Assembly (NCBI RefSeq): GCF_004103755.1
Contig: NZ_CP035283.1
Location: 2,790,001 to 2,854,000 of the forward strand
From: Caproiciproducens sp. NJN-50
GTDB taxonomy: Bacteria > Bacillota > Clostridia > Oscillospirales > Acutalibacteraceae
Reading direction: 5' to 3'
DNA: 64,000 nucleotides
In this document: piece by piece, positions 34,518 through 42,808 of the stretch
Numbering within the stretch: the stretch's first letter is position 1
Layout: each line of letters starts with the position of its first letter
Program-made: the position numbers and the translations under genes
The notes under the pieces: model-generated
Database searches by the model: none
What the model was told of the DNA's origin: nothing
Seen by the model: only the letters and a program-made list of their open reading frames with translations

Positions 34518-35041
34518 TGTTTCTCCTCCCAGGCATTCCTGTGCAGGATCTCGTCCAGAGGCCTCAGGCGGCGGGGGCGGGGACTGTCTTCCGGAAAGCC
34601 GACGGAAATCAACAGCTCCATCCGGTAATACCCCGGAAGCTTTAACAGCTTTTTCACGGCGTCCGGGTTGTAGGACTTGATCGCGCACGTGCCGAGTCCC
34701 AGCTCCACCGCCTTCAGCATGATGTTTTCAGCGGCCATGGACGCGTCCATGATGCACCCGTATGCCTCCGAATTCGGAGAGCCGTGTTCCAGAGCGTAGT
34801 TCATGTCCGAGCAGACCGCGATCAGGACGGGAGGCTTCCCGCTGAGCCCCGGACTGAACAGTTCCACCTTCCGGACCAGCTCCGGATCCGTGAGCAGGAA
34901 AAACTGCCACGCCTGAAGATTACTTGCGCTGGGCGCCAGCGCTCCCGCCTTCACCAGCTGCAGCAAGAGTTCCTCCGGCACAGGTTTGGGACTGAAGCCG
35001 CGGATACTCCTTCTCTTCTGAATCGCTTCCGATAATTCCAT
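34514..35041 (-). CDS. Nitroreductase-family flavoprotein
   Basis: 175 residues, FMN-binding nitroreductase fold: the opening AIQKRRSIRGFSPKPVPEE, APSASNLQAWQFF, and the C-terminal LISVGFPED segment. Members reduce nitro groups, quinones, flavins or enamide/imine bonds. In a cluster with OPT transporter, racemase and DUF917 it probably reduces a pathway intermediate. The ATG is preceded by GGAGAAGGAAC; an upstream extension lacks support. Confidence 0.86.
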   Translation of the reverse strand: MELSEAIQKRRSIRGFSPKPVPEELLLQLVKAGALAPSASNLQAWQFFLLTDPELVRKVELFSPGLSGKPPVLIAVCSDMNYALEHGSPNSEAYGCIMDASMAAENIMLKAVELGLGTCAIKSYNPDAVKKLLKLPGYYRMELLISVGFPEDSPRPRRLRPLDEILHRNAWEEKQ

Positions 35042-35161
35042 TGTTCCTTCTCCTTTCCGCACGGATTCAGGGACCGCATCGTCTGAATCCTCCGATTCCC
35101 TGCTGCGCAAAAGAACTGCCGCGGCTGTTGTAGCGCTGCAGCAGTCCCTTATGTAGGAAAA

Positions 35162-36838
35162 CTATTTCTTCTTTGCCAGTCCCAGCGTCGCGGTAAAGAA
35201 GCTGTACACAGCCGCGCCCGCCAAAGCGCCCGCGCCGAGGATGTTCAAAACCTGCTCGTTTTCCTTATTGCGCTTCACCGCGACCAGCCGGATCAGCAGG
35301 CCGATAAGAATGGTGATTCCATTCATAATGTTGCCGACCAGCAGCCCCGTTGCAAAGAGGATGCCGATCTGCCGCTTTCCGCCGACCAACTGGATGATAG
35401 CGCCCGGGATCGCCCAGATGAAAAGCCATTTGGCGACTTCGGCGTTGGTTCCGGCCGCGATGGTGGTGGCGAAAGTCTTACTCACCGGGGCAAACAGGCC
35501 CTGGCCGAAATACCGGTTGGCCAGAAACGCCACCATGCAAAACGCAATCACAAAGGAGATCATTTCACTGTAATACTGCTGTTTCCTGCCCTCTTTTTCC
35601 AGCTCCGGATCGGCGCCCGAACCCCTCAGGATATAACCGCACTTGAGGTCATACGCCATATCGGAAAACGCGGGTCCGGTTGCCGCGGTGTACCCGACCA
35701 GGATGGCAAGCGGCATCTGGGGAAACCCGAGGAGCATTCCCACCAGCAGGAAGATCAGCGCGGTGGCAAACCCCGGGAACCAGCCGGAGTACATGGCCGA
35801 GATGCCGACGATCAGCTCCGAGGCAATCGCGGCAAACGCCGAGAAAATCACCCAGAGAATCAGGGAGATAAAGCTCATATCGCTGACAATGCCGGTAATC
35901 AGCGCCAGCAGTACCGCCGTCCCCAGATAGGCGACATAACCCCATCCAAGCGTCTTTTTCAGGGTGCCCATGCTGGTGGTGAATTTTCCGGCCTCCGCGT
36001 CATTCCCGCCCTTGCTCTTTTTGAACAGCATGCGCGCGCACTGTAGCAGCGACACCGCGCCGGCGCCGATCATGATCCCGTGAGGCATATAATTGATCAT
36101 CGCCAGATCGGTGGATACAAAGTTCGTGCCGAAGAGATTGGAAATCAGAGCTGCGTCGTGACCGAACAGCGACAGGGTGAAACCGTTGACCTTGATGACG
36201 CCGATGACCAGGGAGCCGACGCCAAGGGCCAGCATGGCAAAGAAATCGCCGAACCAGGAAACTCCAAGCAGATCGGTGGGAAGCCCTGCGACTTTTCCGA
36301 CGCAGCCGATGACCACGCCCACAACCAGAAGCAATGCCTTGCGCCCTTTTTCAACGACCGCAAGAATGGATTCCGCAGCGGCGACGCCCGGAGGCCATGC
36401 CCCTTCCGCGGGGAACATCTCGGAGTCGAACGATTTATAGAGGATGGTCGCGTCGATGCAGGTGGCGAGGAAGACACCGATCAGCATCGGGAACATCAGG
36501 TCGGCGCGCCCCATGACGACCGGAACGCCGATCGGCAGAAGCAGACTGTTGGCCGCTGAGAAAGTCGCGCCGGAGATTGCCGTCTGAATCAGGTTCTGCC
36601 TGTGAATGCTCCTGTATTTTTGCAAAACCGCAACCGGGATGCGGGAAATCAGAATCGCAAATAAGGCGCCTATGATGGACGTGTTCGGGGTGACGCCGGT
36701 CCGCACGATCAGTTCCAGCCCGATAATCGCGCCCAAAATGCACATGATGATATTTAGGATCAGTACGGTGGGCTCCCACGCCTTCGGATGCTCCGATGCG
36801 GAGATCATCTGATCCTGTGGGATTTTTTCTTTTTCCAT
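35162..36838 (-). CDS. OPT-family oligopeptide transporter
   Basis: 558 residues, about 14-15 predicted membrane helices. OPT features include SAANSLLLPIGVP near residue 95 and the repeated long hydrophobic blocks such as LGVGSLVIGVIKVNGFTLSL. OPT proteins are proton- or cation-coupled importers of small peptides or metal chelates. It opens the cluster downstream of the PucR gene, so the cluster most likely degrades what it imports. The leader upstream has hairpins. Confidence 0.88.
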   Translation of the reverse strand: MEKEKIPQDQMISASEHPKAWEPTVLILNIIMCILGAIIGLELIVRTGVTPNTSIIGALFAILISRIPVAVLQKYRSIHRQNLIQTAISGATFSAANSLLLPIGVPVVMGRADLMFPMLIGVFLATCIDATILYKSFDSEMFPAEGAWPPGVAAAESILAVVEKGRKALLLVVGVVIGCVGKVAGLPTDLLGVSWFGDFFAMLALGVGSLVIGVIKVNGFTLSLFGHDAALISNLFGTNFVSTDLAMINYMPHGIMIGAGAVSLLQCARMLFKKSKGGNDAEAGKFTTSMGTLKKTLGWGYVAYLGTAVLLALITGIVSDMSFISLILWVIFSAFAAIASELIVGISAMYSGWFPGFATALIFLLVGMLLGFPQMPLAILVGYTAATGPAFSDMAYDLKCGYILRGSGADPELEKEGRKQQYYSEMISFVIAFCMVAFLANRYFGQGLFAPVSKTFATTIAAGTNAEVAKWLFIWAIPGAIIQLVGGKRQIGILFATGLLVGNIMNGITILIGLLIRLVAVKRNKENEQVLNILGAGALAGAAVYSFFTATLGLAKKK

Positions 36839-36918
36839 AATCCACTCTCCTTGTCGATTGGTCCTGACCGGCCGGCATACCGCGCATCCGGCGGCGGTGC
36901 GGTCTCTTTCAAGGCCGG

Positions 36919-36948
36919 CAGAAGATGCAGCCGCAAGCGCATCTTCTG
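36919..36948 (-). promoter_or_regulatory. Structured leader upstream of the OPT transporter gene
   Basis: CAGAAGATGC and GCATCTTCTG form a perfect 10-bp stem with a 10-nt loop, about 80 nt before the OPT start. Two GCCGGC blocks closer to the gene can also pair. A GATTATAAAC -10-like string precedes it on the minus strand. A small dyad TGGAA-CGA-TTCCA lies at 37021-37033. No ORF is visible in the 36839-37253 gap and no known riboswitch is recognised. Confidence 0.4.
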
Positions 36949-37253
36949 TTTATAATCTCTCTGCTCCGGATTTCCCTGCTTCTCCTTTCTCCGAGTCGGT
37001 AAATCAGTCTGAAACGGCGCTGGAACGATTCCAAAGGGATATATAAAAATGGCGCTCTACTTAATAAAGAAGTACAGCACCATTACTGTCTGATTCTGAA
37101 TCGGTCTATTTCAGAATTTCAAAAATTCTTTTTTACGCCGTAACCCGATCCGATGCTTTTTCTGTCCGTGTCTTTTATTGTAGCAATTTTACAATTCGAA
37201 GTCGATATTCATGCTGAAACAAAATGAAGGATTTTCATATGCATTATGCACAT

Positions 37254-38885
37254 CTATAGATAACGCCTGATTTTCAGGGCAAACCCGAACCGGTACAGAT
37301 TTTCATTTTGAGATAAATCCACTCCGGTGATCTTCTCAATTTTACCGATGCGATTCGCAAGCGTATTCCGATGGATAAACAGCTTCTCGGCGGTTTTCTG
37401 GCGGGCGCCCATATTCTCGGTCAAAACGGCCAGGGTTTTCGCCAGGTCGGTTCCGCGCTGCCGGTCATACTGTTCCAGCTTGCCGATCGTATTCTCCACA
37501 TACCGGCGGAAGTATACCGTGGAGCAGCTCTTCAGGATTGCCTGTTCGAACCGCACATTCGAAATCATCTGAACCGGGCCGCCGGAGCCCGGGGCCCTGC
37601 CTATGGCAATCGCATCGCAGGCTTCCCCGTAATGAAACGGGAGTTCCGCATAAGAGGCACAGGGATCCGAAATCCCGACGGTGACGGAAAGGCCGTGCCG
37701 ACATTCAATCAGGCTGCGGATTCTGTTGAAAGTCGCCGTGATTTTTTCCGCGGCGACTGATTTCGGCAGCAGAGTTACGAACTTGTCGCTGTGTATGATG
37801 ACGGCGCAGGGAAAATTCTGCGACAACAGGTGATCCCGAATCAGCTGATGGAGGGATTCCTTTAGATTTTGAATCTTTTCCTCGCTGAGGTTCTGACTCA
37901 CCGCTTCAAACCGGTCGATATCCGCAACGGCCACGCGCACCGGCGGCAGCGGCCATCGGAGAAGCCTCGCCCGGCTTTCGGCCTCTTCTTTTGTCTTGAC
38001 ATTCCCGGCGAGAAGATCCAGAAAAAGGCTGTTTTGCAGGAAACGCATGTGTTCGTCCAGCTTTTGCAGCTTGGAAATTTCAAGCGCGACGCTGATGGAG
38101 GCATGATTGAGCGCGATCAGCTGCATATCGTCCAGATCCGGACCCTGACAAAGAACGATGATGTATCCGCAGATTTGTTTTTTCACCGAAACGCTGCGCA
38201 CAAACAAGGCGGGCACCTCCGGATTTTCCAGACGGAACAGAACATCGTTTCCGGCAATCTGAGAGGAAATTTGCTTGCTCAGCCTTCGGCCGCCGCTCTG
38301 ATCGGCTTCGAAAATAGAATCCGGAATCGAAGATCCCTTTCCGGCGGCGGCCAGGACCGAATAGGTGCGGGACACAATGAACACCGGAAGCGCAATCAGA
38401 TTGGCCAGGGTTTTCGCAATGTTGTCAAAACTGCCGTTATTCAGTTCCAGTTCCAGAAACTTCCGGTTCATGCGTTCGGAAAACTCAAGATTGTGGTAAT
38501 GCTCGTCCACAATCGCTTTCATCAGCGGCATTGTGATTTCCACAGTCGGAATCTCCTTGGGGATCTCGATCAGAGGAACGCCCATCTCGTCGGCCAACCG
38601 GATGGTCTCGCCGGAGATATCTCCCAAAAACCTCGTTTTAATGGCAAGGCCCGCCGCGCCGGCCTTTTGCAGATCGACGATCAGGCGGGGAAGCGCTTCC
38701 GGGTCGTCTTTGATGGAATATCCGGTCGTGATCAGAAGCAGATTCTTTTTCAGCCATGGCTGTATATTGGGGACCTCCATGGTGTCGATATAACTGACCT
38801 TCCGATTAAGACCGTCTTTTCCCGCAATCAGCTTGCAGGACGACAGGGCCCCGATTTTCAACGCGTCCGAAACAACAATTGACAA
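37254..38885 (-). CDS. PucR-family transcriptional regulator
   Basis: About 543 residues. The N-terminal PucR domain (VSDALKIGALSSCKLIAGKD, LLITTGYSIKDD) is followed by a GAF-like/GGDEF-like middle and a C-terminal helix-turn-helix with NMGARQKTAEKLFIHRNTLA. This class activates purine, peptide or amino-acid catabolic genes in response to substrate. I favour the TTG at 38885 because it aligns with usual PucR starts and has AAGGGTG 8 nt upstream; a TTG 24 bp earlier is an alternative. It lies directly upstream of the OPT cluster on the same strand and is the likely regulator. Confidence 0.87.
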   Translation of the reverse strand: MSIVVSDALKIGALSSCKLIAGKDGLNRKVSYIDTMEVPNIQPWLKKNLLLITTGYSIKDDPEALPRLIVDLQKAGAAGLAIKTRFLGDISGETIRLADEMGVPLIEIPKEIPTVEITMPLMKAIVDEHYHNLEFSERMNRKFLELELNNGSFDNIAKTLANLIALPVFIVSRTYSVLAAAGKGSSIPDSIFEADQSGGRRLSKQISSQIAGNDVLFRLENPEVPALFVRSVSVKKQICGYIIVLCQGPDLDDMQLIALNHASISVALEISKLQKLDEHMRFLQNSLFLDLLAGNVKTKEEAESRARLLRWPLPPVRVAVADIDRFEAVSQNLSEEKIQNLKESLHQLIRDHLLSQNFPCAVIIHSDKFVTLLPKSVAAEKITATFNRIRSLIECRHGLSVTVGISDPCASYAELPFHYGEACDAIAIGRAPGSGGPVQMISNVRFEQAILKSCSTVYFRRYVENTIGKLEQYDRQRGTDLAKTLAVLTENMGARQKTAEKLFIHRNTLANRIGKIEKITGVDLSQNENLYRFGFALKIRRYL

Positions 38886-38907
38886 TTCTGTTTCACCCTT
38901 TTCCTCC

Positions 38908-38937
38908 AAAGGGCCAAGCCCTTTTTATAGTATTATA
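38908..38937 (-). promoter_or_regulatory. pucR-like promoter with inverted-repeat operator
   Basis: A TGATATAAT extended -10 (TATAAT at 38932-38937 on the minus strand) is followed by the perfect repeat AAAGGGC-TTG-GCCCTTT (38908-38924) across the expected start of transcription. Confidence 0.5.
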
Positions 38938-39083
38938 TCACTTCACGGTTCGCCGCGCAGCGCTTCCGCTTTCCCGTTACGCGCCGGACGCAGGGCGGGC
39001 ACTACGCCGCGCCCGTCTTGTCGGATGCGGCCGCCCGCTTTCCGGAGCGGTTGCTTTTTGTGCCGCCCGGCCGGTTCCGGCAG

Positions 39084-40442
39084 TCAGCGCATGATTGCGA
39101 GCGAACCGATCGGATCCCACGGAGCAAGCTCGGCAGGTTCCCTCTCCAATGCCGCTTTTTGATCCTCGCTGAGATATTTTTTATCCACGACCACCTGACA
39201 AACATATTCCCGAAACCAATCGCTGCTCATCACAAAAAAGCCCTTTTCCCCAACGTCTTTTCCCCAGCTGTTTTCCACCTTCCATTTCGTGGCGCCGCTC
39301 TCCGTAAGATTGACTCCAAGCAGCATCATGGCGTGCGTCAGGTAGCTCTGGCCGTAATCGAGCATGTCGGCCTTCGACATCCCAAGCTCCGTATTCAGAA
39401 CATCCTCATAGCGATATAGGGAGGTATCCATAATGCCCAGGTCCCCGTCGGACATTTTTCCCACGTCCGAGCCGAACCAGACCGGGTCCCCGTCGCGGAT
39501 CTGGCGGCAGGCCATCCGCTCCAGTTCCGACGCCTCCAGATTCAGATAGACAACGGGCCTGCCTTCGACCACATTTCCAAGATACTGAACCGAATAGGTG
39601 CGGCCGAACGGCTTATCCTCCGTCGGGGCATTGATCACGCTCACATAATCGTCCAGGAACGCTCCGAAATATTTTTTGTAGAACTGAAGCGGGGTCAGAC
39701 CGCGGTCGCGATGGAATCTGTTCTCCTTATCGCGGTATTCGAAATCAAAGGTCCGCGGCGGTTCCCCGAGAAAGCAGCACAGAAGGCCATAGAATTCCCT
39801 CAGCATATCCATTTTTTCAGCCCTGAGCCGGTCCTCTCTTTTTCCTGCTTCCGCCATTCTGCGAAGCATGATTCCGTCGCGACGCAGCTTCTTGCACAAG
39901 ATGCCGTTCATCCGGGAAGAATTGCTGCTTGGGGATGTCTCCGGCATGGCGTATTGGGGAAGGACCCCGTATTTTTTGATCACGGAAACCAGCATATCCC
40001 ACTGGCCGCCGTCTCCCAGCAGATGATCAAAGAGCCACATGACGATACGGCTGCCCTTGCCTTCGTTCGCGGTTTCTATTACGCTCTCGAGAAAATAGTT
40101 GGCCTTTTCGAGTTTATCCCAGAACATGATATAGGTCTGGGACAGCTCAAAATCTGGAGTTTTAAAATGGAGCGTCTTGTTCAGCCGGTAACGAAGGACG
40201 TTCATTCCCGCAAAGATCCAGCATCTTCCGCTTTTTTTCTGATTCGTAATCTCCATAGGCTCGATTTCATCCGAGAACAGCCGGGACATGCGCACAGACG
40301 CCTCACGGCTGAAAGCCGTGCCGGCAATCCCGTTTTTCATGACGCTGTCCGAAATATTTTTCAACGGCCCGGTTCGATAGCACTGTGAAGACTCTTGGAG
40401 CACATCTTCCGTAATCGCAAAATCTTTCCGCATTATCTCCAT
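39084..40442 (-). CDS. pepC: Aminopeptidase C / bleomycin hydrolase (peptidase C1B)
   Basis: 452-residue cytoplasmic cysteine aminopeptidase. The catalytic Cys is in NQKKSGRCWIFAG (about residue 74), His in SYLTHAMMLLG and Asn in KVENSWGKD, in the family order. FELSQTYIMFWDKLEKANYF is typical of PepC. It would trim peptides to amino acids and forms hexamers with an inner active site in known members. It stands alone with its own promoter and may complement the OPT peptide-uptake cluster. Confidence 0.93.
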   Translation of the reverse strand: MEIMRKDFAITEDVLQESSQCYRTGPLKNISDSVMKNGIAGTAFSREASVRMSRLFSDEIEPMEITNQKKSGRCWIFAGMNVLRYRLNKTLHFKTPDFELSQTYIMFWDKLEKANYFLESVIETANEGKGSRIVMWLFDHLLGDGGQWDMLVSVIKKYGVLPQYAMPETSPSSNSSRMNGILCKKLRRDGIMLRRMAEAGKREDRLRAEKMDMLREFYGLLCCFLGEPPRTFDFEYRDKENRFHRDRGLTPLQFYKKYFGAFLDDYVSVINAPTEDKPFGRTYSVQYLGNVVEGRPVVYLNLEASELERMACRQIRDGDPVWFGSDVGKMSDGDLGIMDTSLYRYEDVLNTELGMSKADMLDYGQSYLTHAMMLLGVNLTESGATKWKVENSWGKDVGEKGFFVMSSDWFREYVCQVVVDKKYLSEDQKAALEREPAELAPWDPIGSLAIMR

Positions 40443-40542
40443 CTTCCTTCTGAAATTTTCAATGGGCGGCTCATCTCTTTCGATATTCTTCCTTTCATCT
40501 CCCTCTTACCGGTCACGCCGTTCTTTCGTTAACCTATAGCAA

Positions 40543-40571
40543 AGCTTAACACCGCTGTAAAAAGCTGTCAA
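40543..40571 (-). promoter_or_regulatory. pepC promoter
   Basis: Minus-strand TTGACA (40566-40571), 17-bp spacer, TAAGCT (40543-40548). It is back-to-back with a sigma-54-type promoter on the plus strand. Confidence 0.6.
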
Positions 40572-40576
40572 CGGAA

Positions 40577-40592
40577 TGGCACGCCCATTGCT
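40577..40592 (+). promoter_or_regulatory. Sigma-54-type promoter
   Basis: TGGCACGCCCATTGCT matches the -24/-12 consensus TGGCAC-N5-TTGCW exactly. It points into a gap with no plus-strand protein gene for many kilobases; a plus-oriented terminator ends about 95 bp downstream. Confidence 0.6.
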
Positions 40593-40602
40593 TTCCCTTC
40601 AG

Positions 40603-40692
40603 CCCGGCACTAAATTATGACAAGAGCCGCCCAAGCACCCTCCTTCCTCTTTGCAGCTGAGGCTTTCAGGGTATTTGAGCGGCTCTTTATTT
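40603..40692 (+). ncRNA. Candidate sigma-54-dependent small RNA
   Basis: The predicted transcript starts about 12 nt after the -12 element. From 40622 to 40687 it folds into a hairpin of about 20 positions with two mismatches (AAGAGCCGC pairing with GCGGCTCTT at the base) followed by TTTATTTCT. The loop and upper stem are C/U-rich (ACCCTCCTTCCTC), complementary to ribosome-binding sites. The remaining 40693-40891 stretch shows only GC-rich sequence without a convincing gene. Confidence 0.5.
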
Positions 40693-40891
40693 CTGTCTGT
40701 GCGGTTGAAAATGCCGGTCCGGCGCGGTTCTTCGGTATTTGCCCTCCGTTGTTGGCTGCGGTGCGCGCCGCGCTGCGGGCCGGGCCGCCGTTTCCAAAAC
40801 CGCTGTAAATAATTTGCGGAACCATCACCCTCAATTAAAGGAGGCCGCGCCGAAGCACTTTGCGGCATGTCATTTGTTTAATGGGTAAAGG

Positions 40892-42625
40892 TCAGGCCGG
40901 CCGCCGATCAATCCCGGCGGTTTTTGCATTCTCCTCAGTTCTCAGCTTGAACACACCTACGCTGTCCCTCAGCAGATTCGCCTGGCCCGAGAGCTCCTCA
41001 CTCGCCGAAGCACATTCCTCCGACGCAGCCGCGTTGCTCTGCACGACCTGGGAAACCTGCTGGATTCCCTGCCTGACCTGCCCCAGCGCCTCCGCCTGAT
41101 CGTTAGACTCCGTGGCGATACTGCCGATCAGTTCCGTGATCTTCGTCACTCCCGCCATGATCTTGTGGAGCGCTTCGGCGGTTTCGCCCGCCATTTTCGT
41201 CCCTGCCGCAACCTTTTGGGCTGAGTCCTCAATGAGTTCGGTAGTCTCCTTCGCCGCTTCCGCCGATTTGGCGGCAAGATTTCTGACTTCTTCGGCGACA
41301 ACCGCGAATCCTTTTCCGTACTGGCCCGCTCTGGCCGCTTCCACCGCCGCGTTCAGCGCCAGTATATTCGTCTGAAAAGCAATATCGTTGATCGACTTGA
41401 CGATTTTGCCGATGTTATCCGAAGAAACGCCGATCTCGTTCATGGCGCGAATCATTTCCGACATCCGGGTGCCGCCGTCTTCCGCATCCTTTTCAATTTT
41501 CAGCGCCAGTCCATTGGTTTCCCTCGCGTTCTTTGCGTTCTGGGCAGTCTGAGAGGCAATCTCCTCAAGGGACGCCGTCAGCTCTTCCACGGAGCCGGCC
41601 TGTTCGGTGGCTCCCTGCGCGATCGACGTGCTGGAGTCGGACACAAGCTTCGAGCCGGAGTTCACCTGGCTCGAAGAGGACACGACGGAAATCACCAGAT
41701 CGTTCAGGTCTTTTATAAGCCGGGAAAGCGCTTTGCCAAGAACGTCAAACTCAGACCGGACCGCGATGGATACCGTCAGATCTCCGCCTGCAATCGCCTG
41801 CACCTTGTTTGCCTGCTCCACGGTGCTTGCCACCACTCTGTTAAACGACAAGGCAAGGGTCCCGACCTCATCTTTCCTCTGCTTCAGGAGCATATCCTTT
41901 TCCTCGGCGACTTTGTTCACATCGATGTCTCCGACCGCGAGCATCTCCGCGAATCTCCCCAGTTTGGCAAGAGGCTTGCTGATCAGCCCGGATATGTAAG
42001 ATCTTAAAAACAATCCCAAGGCGAAGGATGCGACGATCACCGCAATCATGATAAAGATCGTTCTCCACCCCGACGCCCTGTCGTCGGCCAGTTGCTGCGA
42101 CGCAACGGACATATCGTATTTTACCATGGAATCGAACGCTTCTTCCGTGTTCTCAACTTGTTTGCCCGAGTTTTGAATCAGCGCCAGAATATCTGTATTC
42201 GGCTTCCCGGATTCTGCGTCCTGAACGATTGCTTTAACGGCGTTTTTATAGCTGCCATACGCAGTTTTTGCCTTATTGTAATTGTCCTGGTCCCGACTGT
42301 CCGAAACGGTTTTATTGTAATTGTCTAACTGCGCATCAACAGAGTCCAGCTCCGCCGAAATTTTATCGCAATACGTTTCTTTATCCGTATTATAATAGAT
42401 ATACAAATCCCTGACCGCTGCCCCGGTGCTCAAAAAATCGGCTTGCGCCTGCGCGGAATATACAATGCCTAAAGTACATTGGTTATAGGTTTCTTCCCGG
42501 TCATTGTTCATTTTGATCAAGCTGGTTATACCCAGAATCCCAATGATCAACGCCAGGCACAGAATAGAGAGAAACCCAACCGTCAATTTACTGGAAATTT
42601 TGAGATTTTCAAACCACTTCTTCAT
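40892..42625 (-). CDS. Methyl-accepting chemotaxis protein
   Basis: 577-residue chemoreceptor. Membrane helix 1 lies at about 12-32, then an outer four-helix-bundle ligand domain (about 33-190), membrane helix 2 at about 192-212, HAMP to about 265, and a signalling coiled coil with the hairpin tip EEVRNLAAKSAEAAKET. The start MKKWFENLKISSKLTVGFL is chosen, with GGGGGT upstream; longer in-frame starts are possible. It is the first gene left of the recombinase segment, on the same strand, with no clear terminator between, so transcription from the recombinase promoter could reach it. Confidence 0.92.
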   Translation of the reverse strand: MKKWFENLKISSKLTVGFLSILCLALIIGILGITSLIKMNNDREETYNQCTLGIVYSAQAQADFLSTGAAVRDLYIYYNTDKETYCDKISAELDSVDAQLDNYNKTVSDSRDQDNYNKAKTAYGSYKNAVKAIVQDAESGKPNTDILALIQNSGKQVENTEEAFDSMVKYDMSVASQQLADDRASGWRTIFIMIAVIVASFALGLFLRSYISGLISKPLAKLGRFAEMLAVGDIDVNKVAEEKDMLLKQRKDEVGTLALSFNRVVASTVEQANKVQAIAGGDLTVSIAVRSEFDVLGKALSRLIKDLNDLVISVVSSSSQVNSGSKLVSDSSTSIAQGATEQAGSVEELTASLEEIASQTAQNAKNARETNGLALKIEKDAEDGGTRMSEMIRAMNEIGVSSDNIGKIVKSINDIAFQTNILALNAAVEAARAGQYGKGFAVVAEEVRNLAAKSAEAAKETTELIEDSAQKVAAGTKMAGETAEALHKIMAGVTKITELIGSIATESNDQAEALGQVRQGIQQVSQVVQSNAAASEECASASEELSGQANLLRDSVGVFKLRTEENAKTAGIDRRPA

Positions 42626-42738
42626 TTTTTTACCCCCGAATAATTTGTTCATTTCCTGCAAAAATAGATTCTGCAAAGTTTTTGGTGTGTCAGTCATCGT
42701 TAAAAGCCATGAATAGGCTACGGGCGAATTTGCTGCGT

Positions 42739-42783
42739 CAATGGAATATCACCGCAGTTTATTTGAAACTGTGACAACCCGGA
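42739..42783 (+). repeat. Left inverted repeat of the recombinase segment
   Basis: About 45 bp, beginning CAATGGAATATCACCGC. It contains CAGTTT-ATTTG-AAACTG, a tyrosine-recombinase-like core of inverted 6-bp arms around a 5-bp centre. It matches the right repeat in reverse orientation with two small indels. Confidence 0.85.
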
Positions 42784-42808
42784 ACAAGCCGCGTGGTGAC
42801 CGTGCCTT

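Noticed and set aside
40599..40868. Minus-strand frames of 70-89 codons between the chemoreceptor and pepC
   Set aside because: No recognisable family, Arg/Ala/Pro-biased composition typical of GC-rich non-coding DNA, and they run through the hairpin terminator; a start with GAGGGTG exists but is poorly spaced.
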